The position numbers and the translations under genes are program-made. From the NCBI RefSeq assembly GCF_018918025.1, contig NZ_JAHLPT010000009.1:1-64000 (forward strand): DNA of 64,000 bases, read 5' to 3'. Of this stretch, positions 1-7,418 are shown in pieces. The DNA is from Oscillibacter sp. MSJ-31 (GTDB lineage: Bacteria; Bacillota; Clostridia; Oscillospirales; Oscillospiraceae). The notes below the pieces were generated by a model that made no database searches, had not been told where the DNA came from, and saw only the letters and a list, made by a program, of their open reading frames with translations. Numbering within the stretch: the stretch's first letter is position 1; every line of letters starts with the position of its first letter.

Positions 1-310
1 CATCCCCTCTGTCTCCGGCTTCGTGCCGGCCTTGGAAAAGTGGACGGGGCTGCTGTGCCATGTTCTGCCGCACTCCTGACAGCGAAGGAGAAATCGAAAC
101 TCCCCTATGGTAGAGCAATTCGAAGTCATTTTCCAGTACGAGATCTCTTGAAGTGGTCGACTCGAGCTGGGACGCAAACGATACATAGTTCCTGACGCTG
201 CCAGGATCGTAGGATGTATCATCCGCCGCGCTCGCCGTCACGCCCATGGCGGGCACGAGGGACAGCAGCATGACCAGCGTCAGCAGTAAACTGGTCATTC
301 GTTTTCTCAT
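1..310 (-). CDS. secreted protein, partial at window edge
   Basis: The reading frame opens at an ATG with a typical signal peptide (MRKRM, then a leucine-rich core, then an AMGVTASAA cleavage region) preceded by an AGGAGG-type ribosome site. It stays open to the window edge, so the C-terminus is missing. After about residue 60 a second frame on the same strand (ATG at 129) looks more protein-like, with a CxxC zinc-ribbon pattern (LRCQECGRTW). Either there is a frameshift or the secreted gene is a remnant overlapping another gene. No family was recognised. Confidence 0.4.
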   Translation of the reverse strand, partial: MRKRMTSLLLTLVMLLSLVPAMGVTASAADDTSYDPGSVRNYVSFASQLESTTSRDLVLENDFELLYHRGVSISPSLSGVRQNMAQQPRPLFQGRHEAGDRGD

Positions 311-331
311 GTTTTTTCCTCCTTCCTGTAT

Positions 332-820
332 TCAAAGTTGCAGCGGGCGGGCCGCTGCCTTCATTACTTCCTTTGTCTCGTCGAGCCATGCGCGCATCTG
401 CTGCGCGGAAAGGTCGCCGATGCAGTAGCCGTCGATGAGCTTCAGCTCCACCGCCTTATCCAATGCGGGCAGCCTTTCCGGGTGTCCGTCCTCGCAGACG
501 AGATAGACCCGGCAATCCGGCAGCTTCCGCCGCACCTCGACGGCGATGTCGCAGCGAGAGGAAACGTCCTTATCCTCCACTCCGTTTGAAAAGTCCAGCT
601 CCAGCAGCAGAAGATCCGCCCTCTCCGCCGTACACTGCCAGACCACATCGTCGTAGTCGTCGGATAGAATACCCAGCGGACGGCAGCCGCCCAAATTACC
701 CAGCCAGTCCGCCGCGCGGCGGGTCATGGTGGGAGTGATGAAGCAGGCTGCTGCTCTGGGCAGGGCCTGTTCTGCTCCGGGACCGCTGGCCGGCGGCTCC
801 CGCTTTCGGAATAAGCTCAT
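332..820 (-). CDS. response-regulator-like small protein
   Basis: This 162-residue protein of unknown function starts at MSLFRKRE, with a GGAG ribosome site eight bases upstream and a 4-base ATGA overlap with the preceding zinc-ribbon gene. Its central part (LGILSDDYDDVVWQC, ADLLLLELDF, RVYLVCEDG) has the alternating hydrophobic strands of a receiver-like alpha/beta fold, but no clear phosphoacceptor context or output domain is visible. It is the last gene of a three-gene minus-strand operon of small accessory proteins. The receiver resemblance is a weak inference. Confidence 0.55.
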   Translation of the reverse strand: MSLFRKREPPASGPGAEQALPRAAACFITPTMTRRAADWLGNLGGCRPLGILSDDYDDVVWQCTAERADLLLLELDFSNGVEDKDVSSRCDIAVEVRRKLPDCRVYLVCEDGHPERLPALDKAVELKLIDGYCIGDLSAQQMRAWLDETKEVMKAAARPLQL

Positions 821-1131
821 ACCGCGGTCTCCTTTCTCCGTGTCACGCCTGCCTTCGGCAAGCGCGTCCCGCACTCCGGGCAGTACACCGCGTAGTCGGT
901 GACAGCCACACCGCAGCCGGGGCAGCAGCGGTGGCGGGAGAGGTAGAAGTCATAGAGGGTCTTTTCCGGCAGTACCGCGCCGCAGTCAGCGCAGTGCGTG
1001 TCCTGCGCGGGGTTTGCCCTGCCGCATTCCGGGCAGAGCTTACATCGCTGCATGGTTTCCGGTCCGAAGCCGAACTCCAGCAGCGTCACCTGCCGCAGGG
1101 CTTTCCGGGTTCTCAGGTCATAGTTTGTCAT
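817..1131 (-). CDS. double zinc-ribbon protein
   Basis: A 104-residue protein with four CxxC knuckles (CPEC, CADC, CPGC, CPEC) forming two zinc-ribbon modules, and no transmembrane segment. The start MTNYDLRTRK is chosen because it overlaps the upstream stop by four bases and has GGAGGGAG upstream. Double zinc ribbons of this sort usually mediate protein or nucleic-acid contacts, but no specific family function can be assigned. It is co-transcribed with the neighbouring zinc-ribbon and receiver-like genes. Confidence 0.6.
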   Translation of the reverse strand: MTNYDLRTRKALRQVTLLEFGFGPETMQRCKLCPECGRANPAQDTHCADCGAVLPEKTLYDFYLSRHRCCPGCGVAVTDYAVYCPECGTRLPKAGVTRRKETAV

Positions 1132-1529
1132 TCGGCGGCTCCCTCCTTTCCGTCTGTGCCGCCCACCTGCAATCTTGCTCCACAGATGGGGCAGAAGCAG
1201 GCGTCCGGTTCCTGGAGGCGGACGCCGCAGTGATGGCAGAACGAGGGGTATTCGTCCTCCCACGGGGCGCAGTCCAGACACAGCCCCGCGTTGACATTGA
1301 ACATAGCGGAGGATACATACTTCCCGCATTTGGGGCAGAGGTTGAACTCCCACTTGCCCTCCTTGTCCCACGCGATCTCCAGCGCCGCTTCCTCCGTGTC
1401 CGCCCGGATGGGCTTGGTCACGCAGCACAGCTCACCGGAGATGTCGCAGTAGAAGCGAAACACCCGCCCGCCTCCGGCGTCCGCAATGACCTTGTACGTT
1501 GCTGTTTTCTGAGATTCGGCCACAGACAT
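1128..1529 (-). CDS. zinc-ribbon protein
   Basis: A 133-residue protein and first gene of the three-gene zinc-ribbon operon. The N-terminal half (about residues 1-60) is predicted beta-rich (TYKVIADAGGGRVFRFYCD). The C-terminal half has four CxxC knuckles (CPKC, CLDC, CHHC, CPIC), so it should bind two zinc ions. MSVAES is preferred as start because GGGAGG lies just upstream; an ATG ten codons earlier is possible. Function is unknown. It is divergent from the plus-strand promoter at 1549-1577. Confidence 0.55.
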   Translation of the reverse strand: MSVAESQKTATYKVIADAGGGRVFRFYCDISGELCCVTKPIRADTEEAALEIAWDKEGKWEFNLCPKCGKYVSSAMFNVNAGLCLDCAPWEDEYPSFCHHCGVRLQEPDACFCPICGARLQVGGTDGKEGAAE

Positions 1530-1548
1530 TCCTCCCTTCCGTTTTTTC

Positions 1549-1577
1549 TTGCGAAGCATAGGGGGCTATGCTATAAT
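1549..1577 (+). promoter_or_regulatory. sigma-70-type promoter
   Basis: A -35 box TTGCGA (1549-1554) and a consensus -10 box TATAAT (1572-1577) are separated by 17 bases. It points toward the solute-binding lipoprotein gene at 1843, giving a leader of about 260 bases. Confidence 0.6.
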
Positions 1578-1611
1578 GTGAGAGAAACAAATCAGGCGGC
1601 GAGCGGTCCTT

Positions 1612-1694
1612 CCGTTGGAGCTATGCTCCAACGGAAAGGGGTACCCCTTTCCAATTTCTCTCTGCTGACCGGACGCTCCAAAGCGTCGCTTTGG
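1612..1694 (+). repeat. palindrome-rich 5' leader
   Basis: Three consecutive perfect hairpins lie in the leader of the lipoprotein operon: 9-bp arms at 1612-1634, a 20-bp perfect palindrome at 1633-1652 and 7-bp arms at 1678-1694. The first two overlap by two bases and so could be alternative folds. No known riboswitch class was recognised. Similar hairpin chains occur at 21480-21710 and 21797-21939. Confidence 0.5.
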
Positions 1695-1842
1695 CTACCC
1701 GTTCTCCTGTTGTGTACCATATTTCCTCGCTCCTGTCATCTCCAAAAACCCGAAATTGGGGAGACGGAGGCATAAAAATTTTCAAAAACCATCAAAAATA
1801 CGGCAATTTGTCAAACGCCTGTTCGATCTGGAGGCTTAACGC

Positions 1843-3177
1843 ATGAAACCAAGATTTTTTGCCGCGCTGCTGGCGGCGCTGATGATCTTCCCCCTCACCG
1901 GCTGCGAGAAATCGCTGCTGGACAAGGATGACCCTGTGACGCTGACCTTCTGGCACGTCTACGGCGAACAGTCCGGCTCTCCCATGGACGAGCTTGTGGA
2001 CGAGTTCAACCGGACGGTGGGCGCGGAAAAGGGCGTGCGGGTGACCGTCACCGGCACCAGCAGCGCCTCCCAGATCGGCGCGTTTCTGTTGCAGGCGCAG
2101 GCGGGCGGCTCCGAGCTTCCGGAGATGCCGGATGTGTTCACCTGCCACATTGGGGACGCGCTGGCGCTGGGGGCGGAAAATTTGCTGGACTGGAACAGCC
2201 TGTTCACCGAGGGTGAGCGCGAGGAGTTTGTCTCCGGCTTTCTGGCGGACGGCACGGCGGACGGCAAGCTGCTGGTATTCCCCATGTCCAAATCCACCCA
2301 TGTGCTGATGCTCAACGGCTCCGCCTTTGACCGCTTCTCCGCCGCCACCGGCGCGCAGTACAGCGACCTTACCACATGGGAGGGCTTTTATCAGACCGCC
2401 GGTGCTTTCTACGACTACAGCGGCGGCAAGACCTTCTGCGCTCTGGACTATCCTCTCCGCGCTGTGGAGCTGCGGACCATGGAGCAGGGTGCGGAGGATT
2501 TCTATACCGAGGACGGCTGGTACGACACGGACAACGCCGTCTTCAAGGAGATCTGGCTGGAATTTGCCCGCGCTCTGGTGCAGGGACATATCCAGATGTC
2601 CGACCGCTATTCCAATACGCAGGTCATGACCGGCGAGACCATCTCCGGCATCGGCTCGTCCGCCGCCATCCTCTACTATAATGATAAGGTGAGCTATCTT
2701 GACGGCACGGTGGAGCCGATGAACCTGCAAGTCCTGCCCATGCCGAAAACCAACGGTGCCGATGCGCTGATGACGCAGGCGGGCGTGGGTCTTTGCGCCT
2801 ATAAGACCGATGAAAAGCGGGCGGAGGCCGCGAGCCTGTTCGTCCACTGGCTGACGGAGCCGGAGCGGAACCTTGATTTTGTGGCCGAGACCGGCTATAT
2901 GCCCGTGCGGAACGGCGCGTTTGACGCCATTGAGGACTATACGGATTTCCCGGAACCACAGCAGGCGTACCAAAATCTCTACGCCGCTCTGAACACCATG
3001 CGGCAGGAATATACACCGGTGTCCGAGCCGCGCTTTTCCGGCTATTACGGCAAGGTCAACGCCCTTTACGATGCGCTGCGGGAGGCGCAGAAGGCCTATC
3101 CCGCCCGTCTTGCAAATGGCGAGAATATGGATGAGCTGGCCAACGAGACATGGACGCTGCTCTGCTCCATGGGCTGA
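1843..3177 (+). CDS. family 1 extracellular solute-binding lipoprotein
   Basis: A 444-residue ABC-type solute-binding protein with a lipoprotein signal peptide and lipobox ending PLTGC (Cys21), so it should be anchored on the outer face of the membrane. The mature part has features of the MalE/UgpB-like family (VTLTFWHVYGEQ near the start, TGYMPVRNGAFD and a tryptophan-rich C-terminal region). No permease or ATPase genes follow. Its partner is instead the membrane-bound LuxR-type regulator 37 bases downstream. It may therefore act as a periplasmic-type sensor for that regulator rather than in uptake (inference). Confidence 0.8.
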   Translation: MKPRFFAALLAALMIFPLTGCEKSLLDKDDPVTLTFWHVYGEQSGSPMDELVDEFNRTVGAEKGVRVTVTGTSSASQIGAFLLQAQAGGSELPEMPDVFTCHIGDALALGAENLLDWNSLFTEGEREEFVSGFLADGTADGKLLVFPMSKSTHVLMLNGSAFDRFSAATGAQYSDLTTWEGFYQTAGAFYDYSGGKTFCALDYPLRAVELRTMEQGAEDFYTEDGWYDTDNAVFKEIWLEFARALVQGHIQMSDRYSNTQVMTGETISGIGSSAAILYYNDKVSYLDGTVEPMNLQVLPMPKTNGADALMTQAGVGLCAYKTDEKRAEAASLFVHWLTEPERNLDFVAETGYMPVRNGAFDAIEDYTDFPEPQQAYQNLYAALNTMRQEYTPVSEPRFSGYYGKVNALYDALREAQKAYPARLANGENMDELANETWTLLCSMG

Positions 3178-3214
3178 AGCGGATGAAAAACAAACCACAG
3201 GTAGGTAAAAATCG

Positions 3215-4918
3215 ATGCGCCATGTACTGGAAAAACTGAACTACGCCAACCGTTCCATGAAGCACAAGCTGGTACTCTACATGGCGGCGATGGGCCTTCT
3301 TCTGGCCGCGGTGCTGCTGGTGAGCCTGCAAATTTTCGGGCGGATCAATACCCCCGGCGAGGAGTTGTCCAAAAGCATGAGCATCCAGATGGAGGTGTTC
3401 CGCTCGGATATGACCTCCCTCTGGCGGAATGTCTCCGGCATGAGCGCCCATCTGTCCAAGGATATGACGGACATTCTGGAGGACACATTGGCCGAACAGG
3501 GCATGACCTTTTCGGAGCTGGACGGAAATCTTGACGCCATCTCTCAGGTGGAGGAGGCGCTGCTGGAGCCGCTGTGTCAGTATGCCCGTCAGACGGACTG
3601 CTCCGGAGCCTTTGTCATTCTGGAAGCCGCCATCGGCGTAAGCAGCGGCGAGGCTGACCGCAGCGGGCTGTATGTCCAGCGGAGCAATGCCGAGCATTTG
3701 ACCGGGGATCTGCTGCTCTACCGGGGCATGGCGGAGATTGGGAAGGCCCACGGGGTCATGCCCCACCGGAAATGGAGCCGGGAGTTCAACACGGAGACTC
3801 TGCCGGATTACCGGCAATGCCTTGCGGATGCGGCCGTGCCGGTATCTTCCGCCTCCTGCCGCACCTCGGCACTGATCACCCTTCCCGGCACCTCGGAGCG
3901 GGCCGTTCTGCTGACCATTCCCATGGTCGGGGAGGACGGCACGGTATACGGACTGTGCGGCTTTGGGGTCAACCAGACTTATTTTGCAGCTCACCACAAG
4001 CAGCCTACTGGCTTTCAAAGCGTTGCCTGCCTCATGGCCTCGGAGGGCGGCGTGTCCAACACGCTGGACAGCGGCGGGTGTCTGATGACCGGCGGTGCGG
4101 GAGACTACTGCTATGTTCCCATTAACGACCGTCTCACACTCAAGCCCATGCGTCACGGCCTGATCGCCATGAAATGCGGGGGACTCTCCTATGTGGGCAT
4201 GACCATGGACTTTACCGCTGCGGGCGGAGACAGCGAGAGCCGGACATTGGCGGTGCTGATCCCCGCGCAGGATTACCGGCAGCTTGTGGTACGCAGCGTC
4301 TGGCAGACCGCTTTGCTGCTGTTCCTGCTGCTCTTTGCCCTGTGCCTTGCCTGCATTGTCCTCAGCCGCAGATACATCTCTCCGCTGCTGCGGGACCTCC
4401 GGCAGCTTACGGAGGAAAACCGGGGCGACGGGCAGATGAGTTATAGCGAATTTGCCGCCGTATCCGGATCTCTGCGGGCGCAGGATGAAGCGCATCAGGA
4501 GGCTGTTTTCGCGTTGGAGAGCGAGAAGGACGCGGCCCTGCGGCAGAGCGAGTCCCTGTTGGGCGAAAAGGCCGTGCTGCAAGCGCAGGTGGAGGAAACA
4601 CAAAGCCGGTTGGAGACCGTGCAGACGGACGCATCCCGTATGGCTCACGCGCAGAAGGATGACATTGACCCGGAGGTGTACCGGATCTTTGTGACCGGGC
4701 TGGATAAGCTGACGAATACGGAGCGCAAGATCTATGAGGGCTATGTTGTCGGCATGGGGCCACAGGAGATGAGCGTTCAATTCTCTGTTAAGGTGAGCAC
4801 CATTTACAGCCACACCAAGAGCATTCTCCGAAAGACGGGGCTTGATTCCTACCGAAAGGTACAGCAATATGCCGCGATCCTGCGTCAGACGCAGGAGGAA
4901 CAGGAGAACGAAACATAG
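3215..4918 (+). CDS. membrane-anchored LuxR-type transcriptional regulator
   Basis: A 567-residue one-component regulator. A first membrane helix (about residues 17-40) is followed by a roughly 320-residue extracellular sensor region. A second helix (TALLLFLLLFALCLACIVL) precedes a cytoplasmic coiled coil (QESL/AVLQAQVEETQSRL) and a C-terminal LuxR-family helix-turn-helix (LTNTERKIYEGYVVGM...STIYSHTKSILRKTGL). No kinase, HAMP or receiver domain is seen, so the signal would pass directly from sensor to DNA-binding domain. It is co-transcribed with the solute-binding lipoprotein, the likely ligand carrier. A fragment of a second copy of its C-terminus lies at 5375-5488. Confidence 0.8.
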   Translation: MRHVLEKLNYANRSMKHKLVLYMAAMGLLLAAVLLVSLQIFGRINTPGEELSKSMSIQMEVFRSDMTSLWRNVSGMSAHLSKDMTDILEDTLAEQGMTFSELDGNLDAISQVEEALLEPLCQYARQTDCSGAFVILEAAIGVSSGEADRSGLYVQRSNAEHLTGDLLLYRGMAEIGKAHGVMPHRKWSREFNTETLPDYRQCLADAAVPVSSASCRTSALITLPGTSERAVLLTIPMVGEDGTVYGLCGFGVNQTYFAAHHKQPTGFQSVACLMASEGGVSNTLDSGGCLMTGGAGDYCYVPINDRLTLKPMRHGLIAMKCGGLSYVGMTMDFTAAGGDSESRTLAVLIPAQDYRQLVVRSVWQTALLLFLLLFALCLACIVLSRRYISPLLRDLRQLTEENRGDGQMSYSEFAAVSGSLRAQDEAHQEAVFALESEKDAALRQSESLLGEKAVLQAQVEETQSRLETVQTDASRMAHAQKDDIDPEVYRIFVTGLDKLTNTERKIYEGYVVGMGPQEMSVQFSVKVSTIYSHTKSILRKTGLDSYRKVQQYAAILRQTQEEQENET

Positions 4919-4924
4919 TAAAGA

Positions 4925-4974
4925 AAAAGCGTCCCCCTTGCGCCGGTCTGAGCGACACGGCGCAAGGGGGCGTT
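4925..4974 (-). terminator. terminator of HU gene
   Basis: 13-bp perfect arms (4933-4945 and 4958-4970) are followed on the minus strand by GCTTTTTC. It lies between convergent genes and could also serve the plus-strand regulator gene. Confidence 0.7.
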
Positions 4975-4994
4975 ACTGTTCCGTAGTATTATGA

Positions 4995-5267
4995 TTACTT
5001 GATGGCGTCTTTGAGGGCCTTGCCGGGCTTGAAAACCGGCACCTTGCAGGCGGGGTAGGTCATGGACTCGCCGGTACGGGGGTTGCGGCCCACGCGGGCA
5101 GGGCGCTCCTTGACCTCGAAGCTGCCAAAGCCCACCATCTGCACCTTGTCTCCGCCCTTCATGGCAGTCTCCACCGCACCGGTAAAGGCTGCGAGGGCCG
5201 CCTCGCAGTCCTTCTTCGTCAGACCGCTGGTTTCCACCATGGCGGCAATCAGTTCCGTTTTGTTCAT
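4995..5267 (-). CDS. hup: HU-family DNA-binding protein
   Basis: A 90-residue histone-like protein of normal HU length. It shows the family signature GFGSFEVKERPARVGRNPRTGE, including the arm residues that insert in the minor groove, and begins MNKTELIAAMVETSGLTKKD. HU dimers bend and compact DNA and assist recombination and replication. AAGGAG sits upstream of the chosen start. Because it lies inside an integrated element it may be an element-borne HU serving as integration cofactor rather than the housekeeping copy (inference). Confidence 0.92.
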   Translation of the reverse strand: MNKTELIAAMVETSGLTKKDCEAALAAFTGAVETAMKGGDKVQMVGFGSFEVKERPARVGRNPRTGESMTYPACKVPVFKPGKALKDAIK

Positions 5268-5374
5268 AGGTGTTTCACTCCTTCTCATTTGTAGTATGAC
5301 CGCATTATAACGGAGGGAGTCGGAAGCTGTCAACTGCGGCCTGATTCGGCGTAGTATTGCGTTCGCCCGATAGA

Positions 5375-5488
5375 GACAAAGCCCTCCAGACCAGTAAAAT
5401 CATTTACAGAAAGCTGGGTATCCACAAAGCCTATCAGCTCAAAATCTGCATCGCACTTCTGCGTCAGGAGCGAGAAGCACAAAACTGA
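5375..5488 (+). pseudogene. remnant of a LuxR-type regulator C-terminus
   Basis: An in-frame fragment reading SKIIYRKLGIHKAYQLK and ending LLRQEREAQN-stop matches the last ~33 residues of the regulator at 3215-4918 (SILRKTGLDSYRKVQQ, ILRQTQEEQ). The frame is closed upstream by a TGA and has no start or ribosome site. It is followed by a strong hairpin, as an intact gene would be. This is the tail of a former paralogue whose body was deleted, with HU now in between. Confidence 0.65.
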
Positions 5489-5499
5489 ACAAGAAACGA

Positions 5500-5536
5500 G
5501 CCGCCCCCGTCAAGCGTTGAGCCTGACGGGGGCGGC
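5500..5536. terminator. bidirectional terminator hairpin
   Basis: 13-bp perfect GC-rich arms (5500-5512 and 5524-5536) with T-rich sequence on the minus-strand side. It separates the regulator remnant from the convergent parR-like gene. Confidence 0.6.
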
Positions 5537-5556
5537 TTCGTTCCGGACCTTTGCTT

Positions 5557-5964
5557 TTAATCCTGCTCGAACATTTTCAGAGAGTTCAGGATCGATGTCA
5601 CACCATCCTGCCCGCCAAACCATTGTTCCAATTCCTCTCCGTCTGCGGGCGGCATAGGTTCAGACGCAGCGGAGATAGCCGCATCCTGCTGTGCGGGGGC
5701 CGGCTTCGGCTCGGGCTGCTTTTTCAAATGGCTCTGGTTCTTTGCCAGGATGGCAAGGATCAGCTCCTCCAGCGCCGCCTGATTTGGAACCGGAACAGAC
5801 ACCTCCGGCGTCTCCTTGCAGTTGATATAGTGCAGGACAGCGCTGACAAGAAACTGCGCTTTGCTGCGGCCTTGCCGGTTGAGCAGGTCGATCACCGCTT
5901 TATGCTGTGGGTCACAGATGTTGAAGCGGATCGTGAATTTCCCGGGGTCCTTCTTGTCGGTCAT
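5557..5964 (-). CDS. ParR-like segregation adaptor candidate
   Basis: A 135-residue protein. The N-terminal part (KFTIRFNICDPQHKAVIDLLNRQGRSKAQFLVSAV) has the strand-helix-helix look of a ribbon-helix-helix DNA-binding domain. A proline/alanine-rich linker and an acidic tail ending LNSLKMFEQD follow. In type II partition systems such a protein binds the centromere and tethers ParM filaments. The assignment rests on the fold pattern and on overlap with the ParM-related gene immediately upstream. The ATG at 5964 has GGTGAG upstream; a GTG three codons earlier is possible. Confidence 0.6.
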   Translation of the reverse strand: MTDKKDPGKFTIRFNICDPQHKAVIDLLNRQGRSKAQFLVSAVLHYINCKETPEVSVPVPNQAALEELILAILAKNQSHLKKQPEPKPAPAQQDAAISAASEPMPPADGEELEQWFGGQDGVTSILNSLKMFEQD

Positions 5965-5969
5965 AGCAC

Positions 5970-7157
5970 TCACCGCCCGCTGTGCTGAAGCCGGTAAAGA
6001 TACTCATACCCCTTGGCATTGGCATTGATGTCCTCCACAAAAATCGCCTGCCCGATTTTTCCGGACGCTTCGATCTGCCGGCGCAGCAGAGTAGCGCCCC
6101 CGCCCAGGAAGATCACTTTGCCGGACTTGAGTTCCAGCATCCGCTCCCGGAGGCCGCTGAGCAGGTCGTTGATAAATTCCTGTGCCTCCCGTTCTGCCAG
6201 AGCGATGACCTCCGGCGCCGCATCCTGATCCTCGCCGCGCAGGATCCGATCGATCTCGCTTTCCTCCAGTAGAATGTCCAGCTCGGCATTTGCTTTTGCG
6301 CAGATGCGGTTATAGAGCAGGATTACACCGTTTTCCAGAGAATCACAGGCTGCCATGTCCGGCACACCGTTCCGCAAACGCACATAATCCGCCGTAAAGC
6401 CGCCGATATCGACCACCAGCGCTCTGGGGAATGAGGCGAGGTTTTTTACCGTGGCCGCAGCGGCAGAAAAGGACTGCGGGAAACAGGCGGTATTTTCAAT
6501 GAAGATGGCATAGGGCTTTCCCTTAAACTGAAAGGTCACCGCACCCCGCCCGTTGAAATAGTTGATAAACCGCTTTGCCTGCACGCCAAAATGCGCGGGA
6601 GGAAGGCCGACCGCCAGCTGCACGCGCATGAGGCTGCCGCTGTACTGCCCCATCGCTTCGATCTCATGCGCGATGGCAAAAAGCGTCAGAATGAAGAAGC
6701 GTTCATAGTCCCGAATGTCACCCTGTACGATGTGTGCCTGCGGGTAGAGCTTTCGGGCAACGGCGCAGGCATTGGGATCGACCTCACATCCGTAGGCGTT
6801 GCGTTCATTTGGCAGGAAATTGAAGAAATTCCCCATGCCGCAGGTGAGATCTGCTACCAAATCTGTGTCGGAGAGGCGCAGGGCCGAAACGATCATTTCG
6901 CAGAGGGGCGGCGGTGTGAAAAACTGGCCGTTTTCCAGTTCCTTTTTCGCCGCGCTGAATGCGTTGTAGTTTTCATAGTCGCTGCGCCGCAGCCCATGCA
7001 GGCCGCCATCGCCGGTATAGCGATTGAAAATGTCCTCGTCGGTCACACCGGACTGCTCACAGGCTCCGCTTTGCAGCAGGCGGAGAATCTGTTCATTCAG
7101 CTCTCTGCGCTCCTGCTCCGCCCGCCTTTTCGGGTAATATTCGTATTTCATGTTCAA
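5970..7157 (-). CDS. chimera: truncated DNA methyltransferase fused to ParM-like actin
   Basis: A 395-residue open frame made of two unrelated halves. Residues 1-150 resemble the start of the giant helicase/methyltransferase proteins of conjugative elements: QFFTPPPLCEMIVSAL, then SAM motif I (DLTCGMGNFF), then YGCEVDPNA and QGDIRDY. The catalytic NPPY motif that should follow is absent. From about residue 153 the sequence is ParM/StbA-like actin (FFILTLFAIAHEIEAMG, GLPPAHF, VVDIGGFTADYVR at 248-260, FLGGGATLL) but lacks the N-terminal phosphate-1 region. This suggests an in-frame deletion fused two genes near position 6700. The TTG at 7157 has AAGGA six bases upstream; ATG at 7151 is the alternative. 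The protein is unlikely to act as a methyltransferase, and filament formation is doubtful. Confidence 0.7.
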   Translation of the reverse strand: MNMKYEYYPKRRAEQERRELNEQILRLLQSGACEQSGVTDEDIFNRYTGDGGLHGLRRSDYENYNAFSAAKKELENGQFFTPPPLCEMIVSALRLSDTDLVADLTCGMGNFFNFLPNERNAYGCEVDPNACAVARKLYPQAHIVQGDIRDYERFFILTLFAIAHEIEAMGQYSGSLMRVQLAVGLPPAHFGVQAKRFINYFNGRGAVTFQFKGKPYAIFIENTACFPQSFSAAAATVKNLASFPRALVVDIGGFTADYVRLRNGVPDMAACDSLENGVILLYNRICAKANAELDILLEESEIDRILRGEDQDAAPEVIALAEREAQEFINDLLSGLRERMLELKSGKVIFLGGGATLLRRQIEASGKIGQAIFVEDINANAKGYEYLYRLQHSGR

Positions 7158-7232
7158 ATCACATCCTTATGTGCAAGTAGGGAGAGGATGCCGAAAGCCG
7201 GCATCTTCCACTTGAAATGTATAGAAAGCAGG

Positions 7233-7418
7233 TCAATACAGCGTATGAAACGCCGCAATGATCCGCAGCCGCACCTCCGGGGTGCGGTCTGCGCTGGTAA
7301 CATAGTGCCAGCCTTTCTCTGTGGTGTAAGCGTCGATTTCCTCGACGCGGCCGCTGTCCAGACGGAGCCGCATGAAAATATGGGGCCCATTCGTCTGTTC
7401 AGCCAGTTTGATCGCCAT
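7233..7418 (-). CDS. hypothetical protein
   Basis: A 61-residue protein (MAIKLAEQTNGPHIFMRLRL..., ending IIAAFHTLY). It overlaps the end of the upstream gene by 20 bases and is followed by about 75 bases before the chimeric gene. No family or motif was recognised. Its coherent hydrophobic pattern and position within a tightly packed operon suggest it is translated. Confidence 0.5.
   Translation of the reverse strand: MAIKLAEQTNGPHIFMRLRLDSGRVEEIDAYTTEKGWHYVTSADRTPEVRLRIIAAFHTLY

Noticed and set aside
1610-1700. Known riboswitch in the lipoprotein leader
   Set aside because: Only simple hairpins are visible; no conserved aptamer core was recognised.
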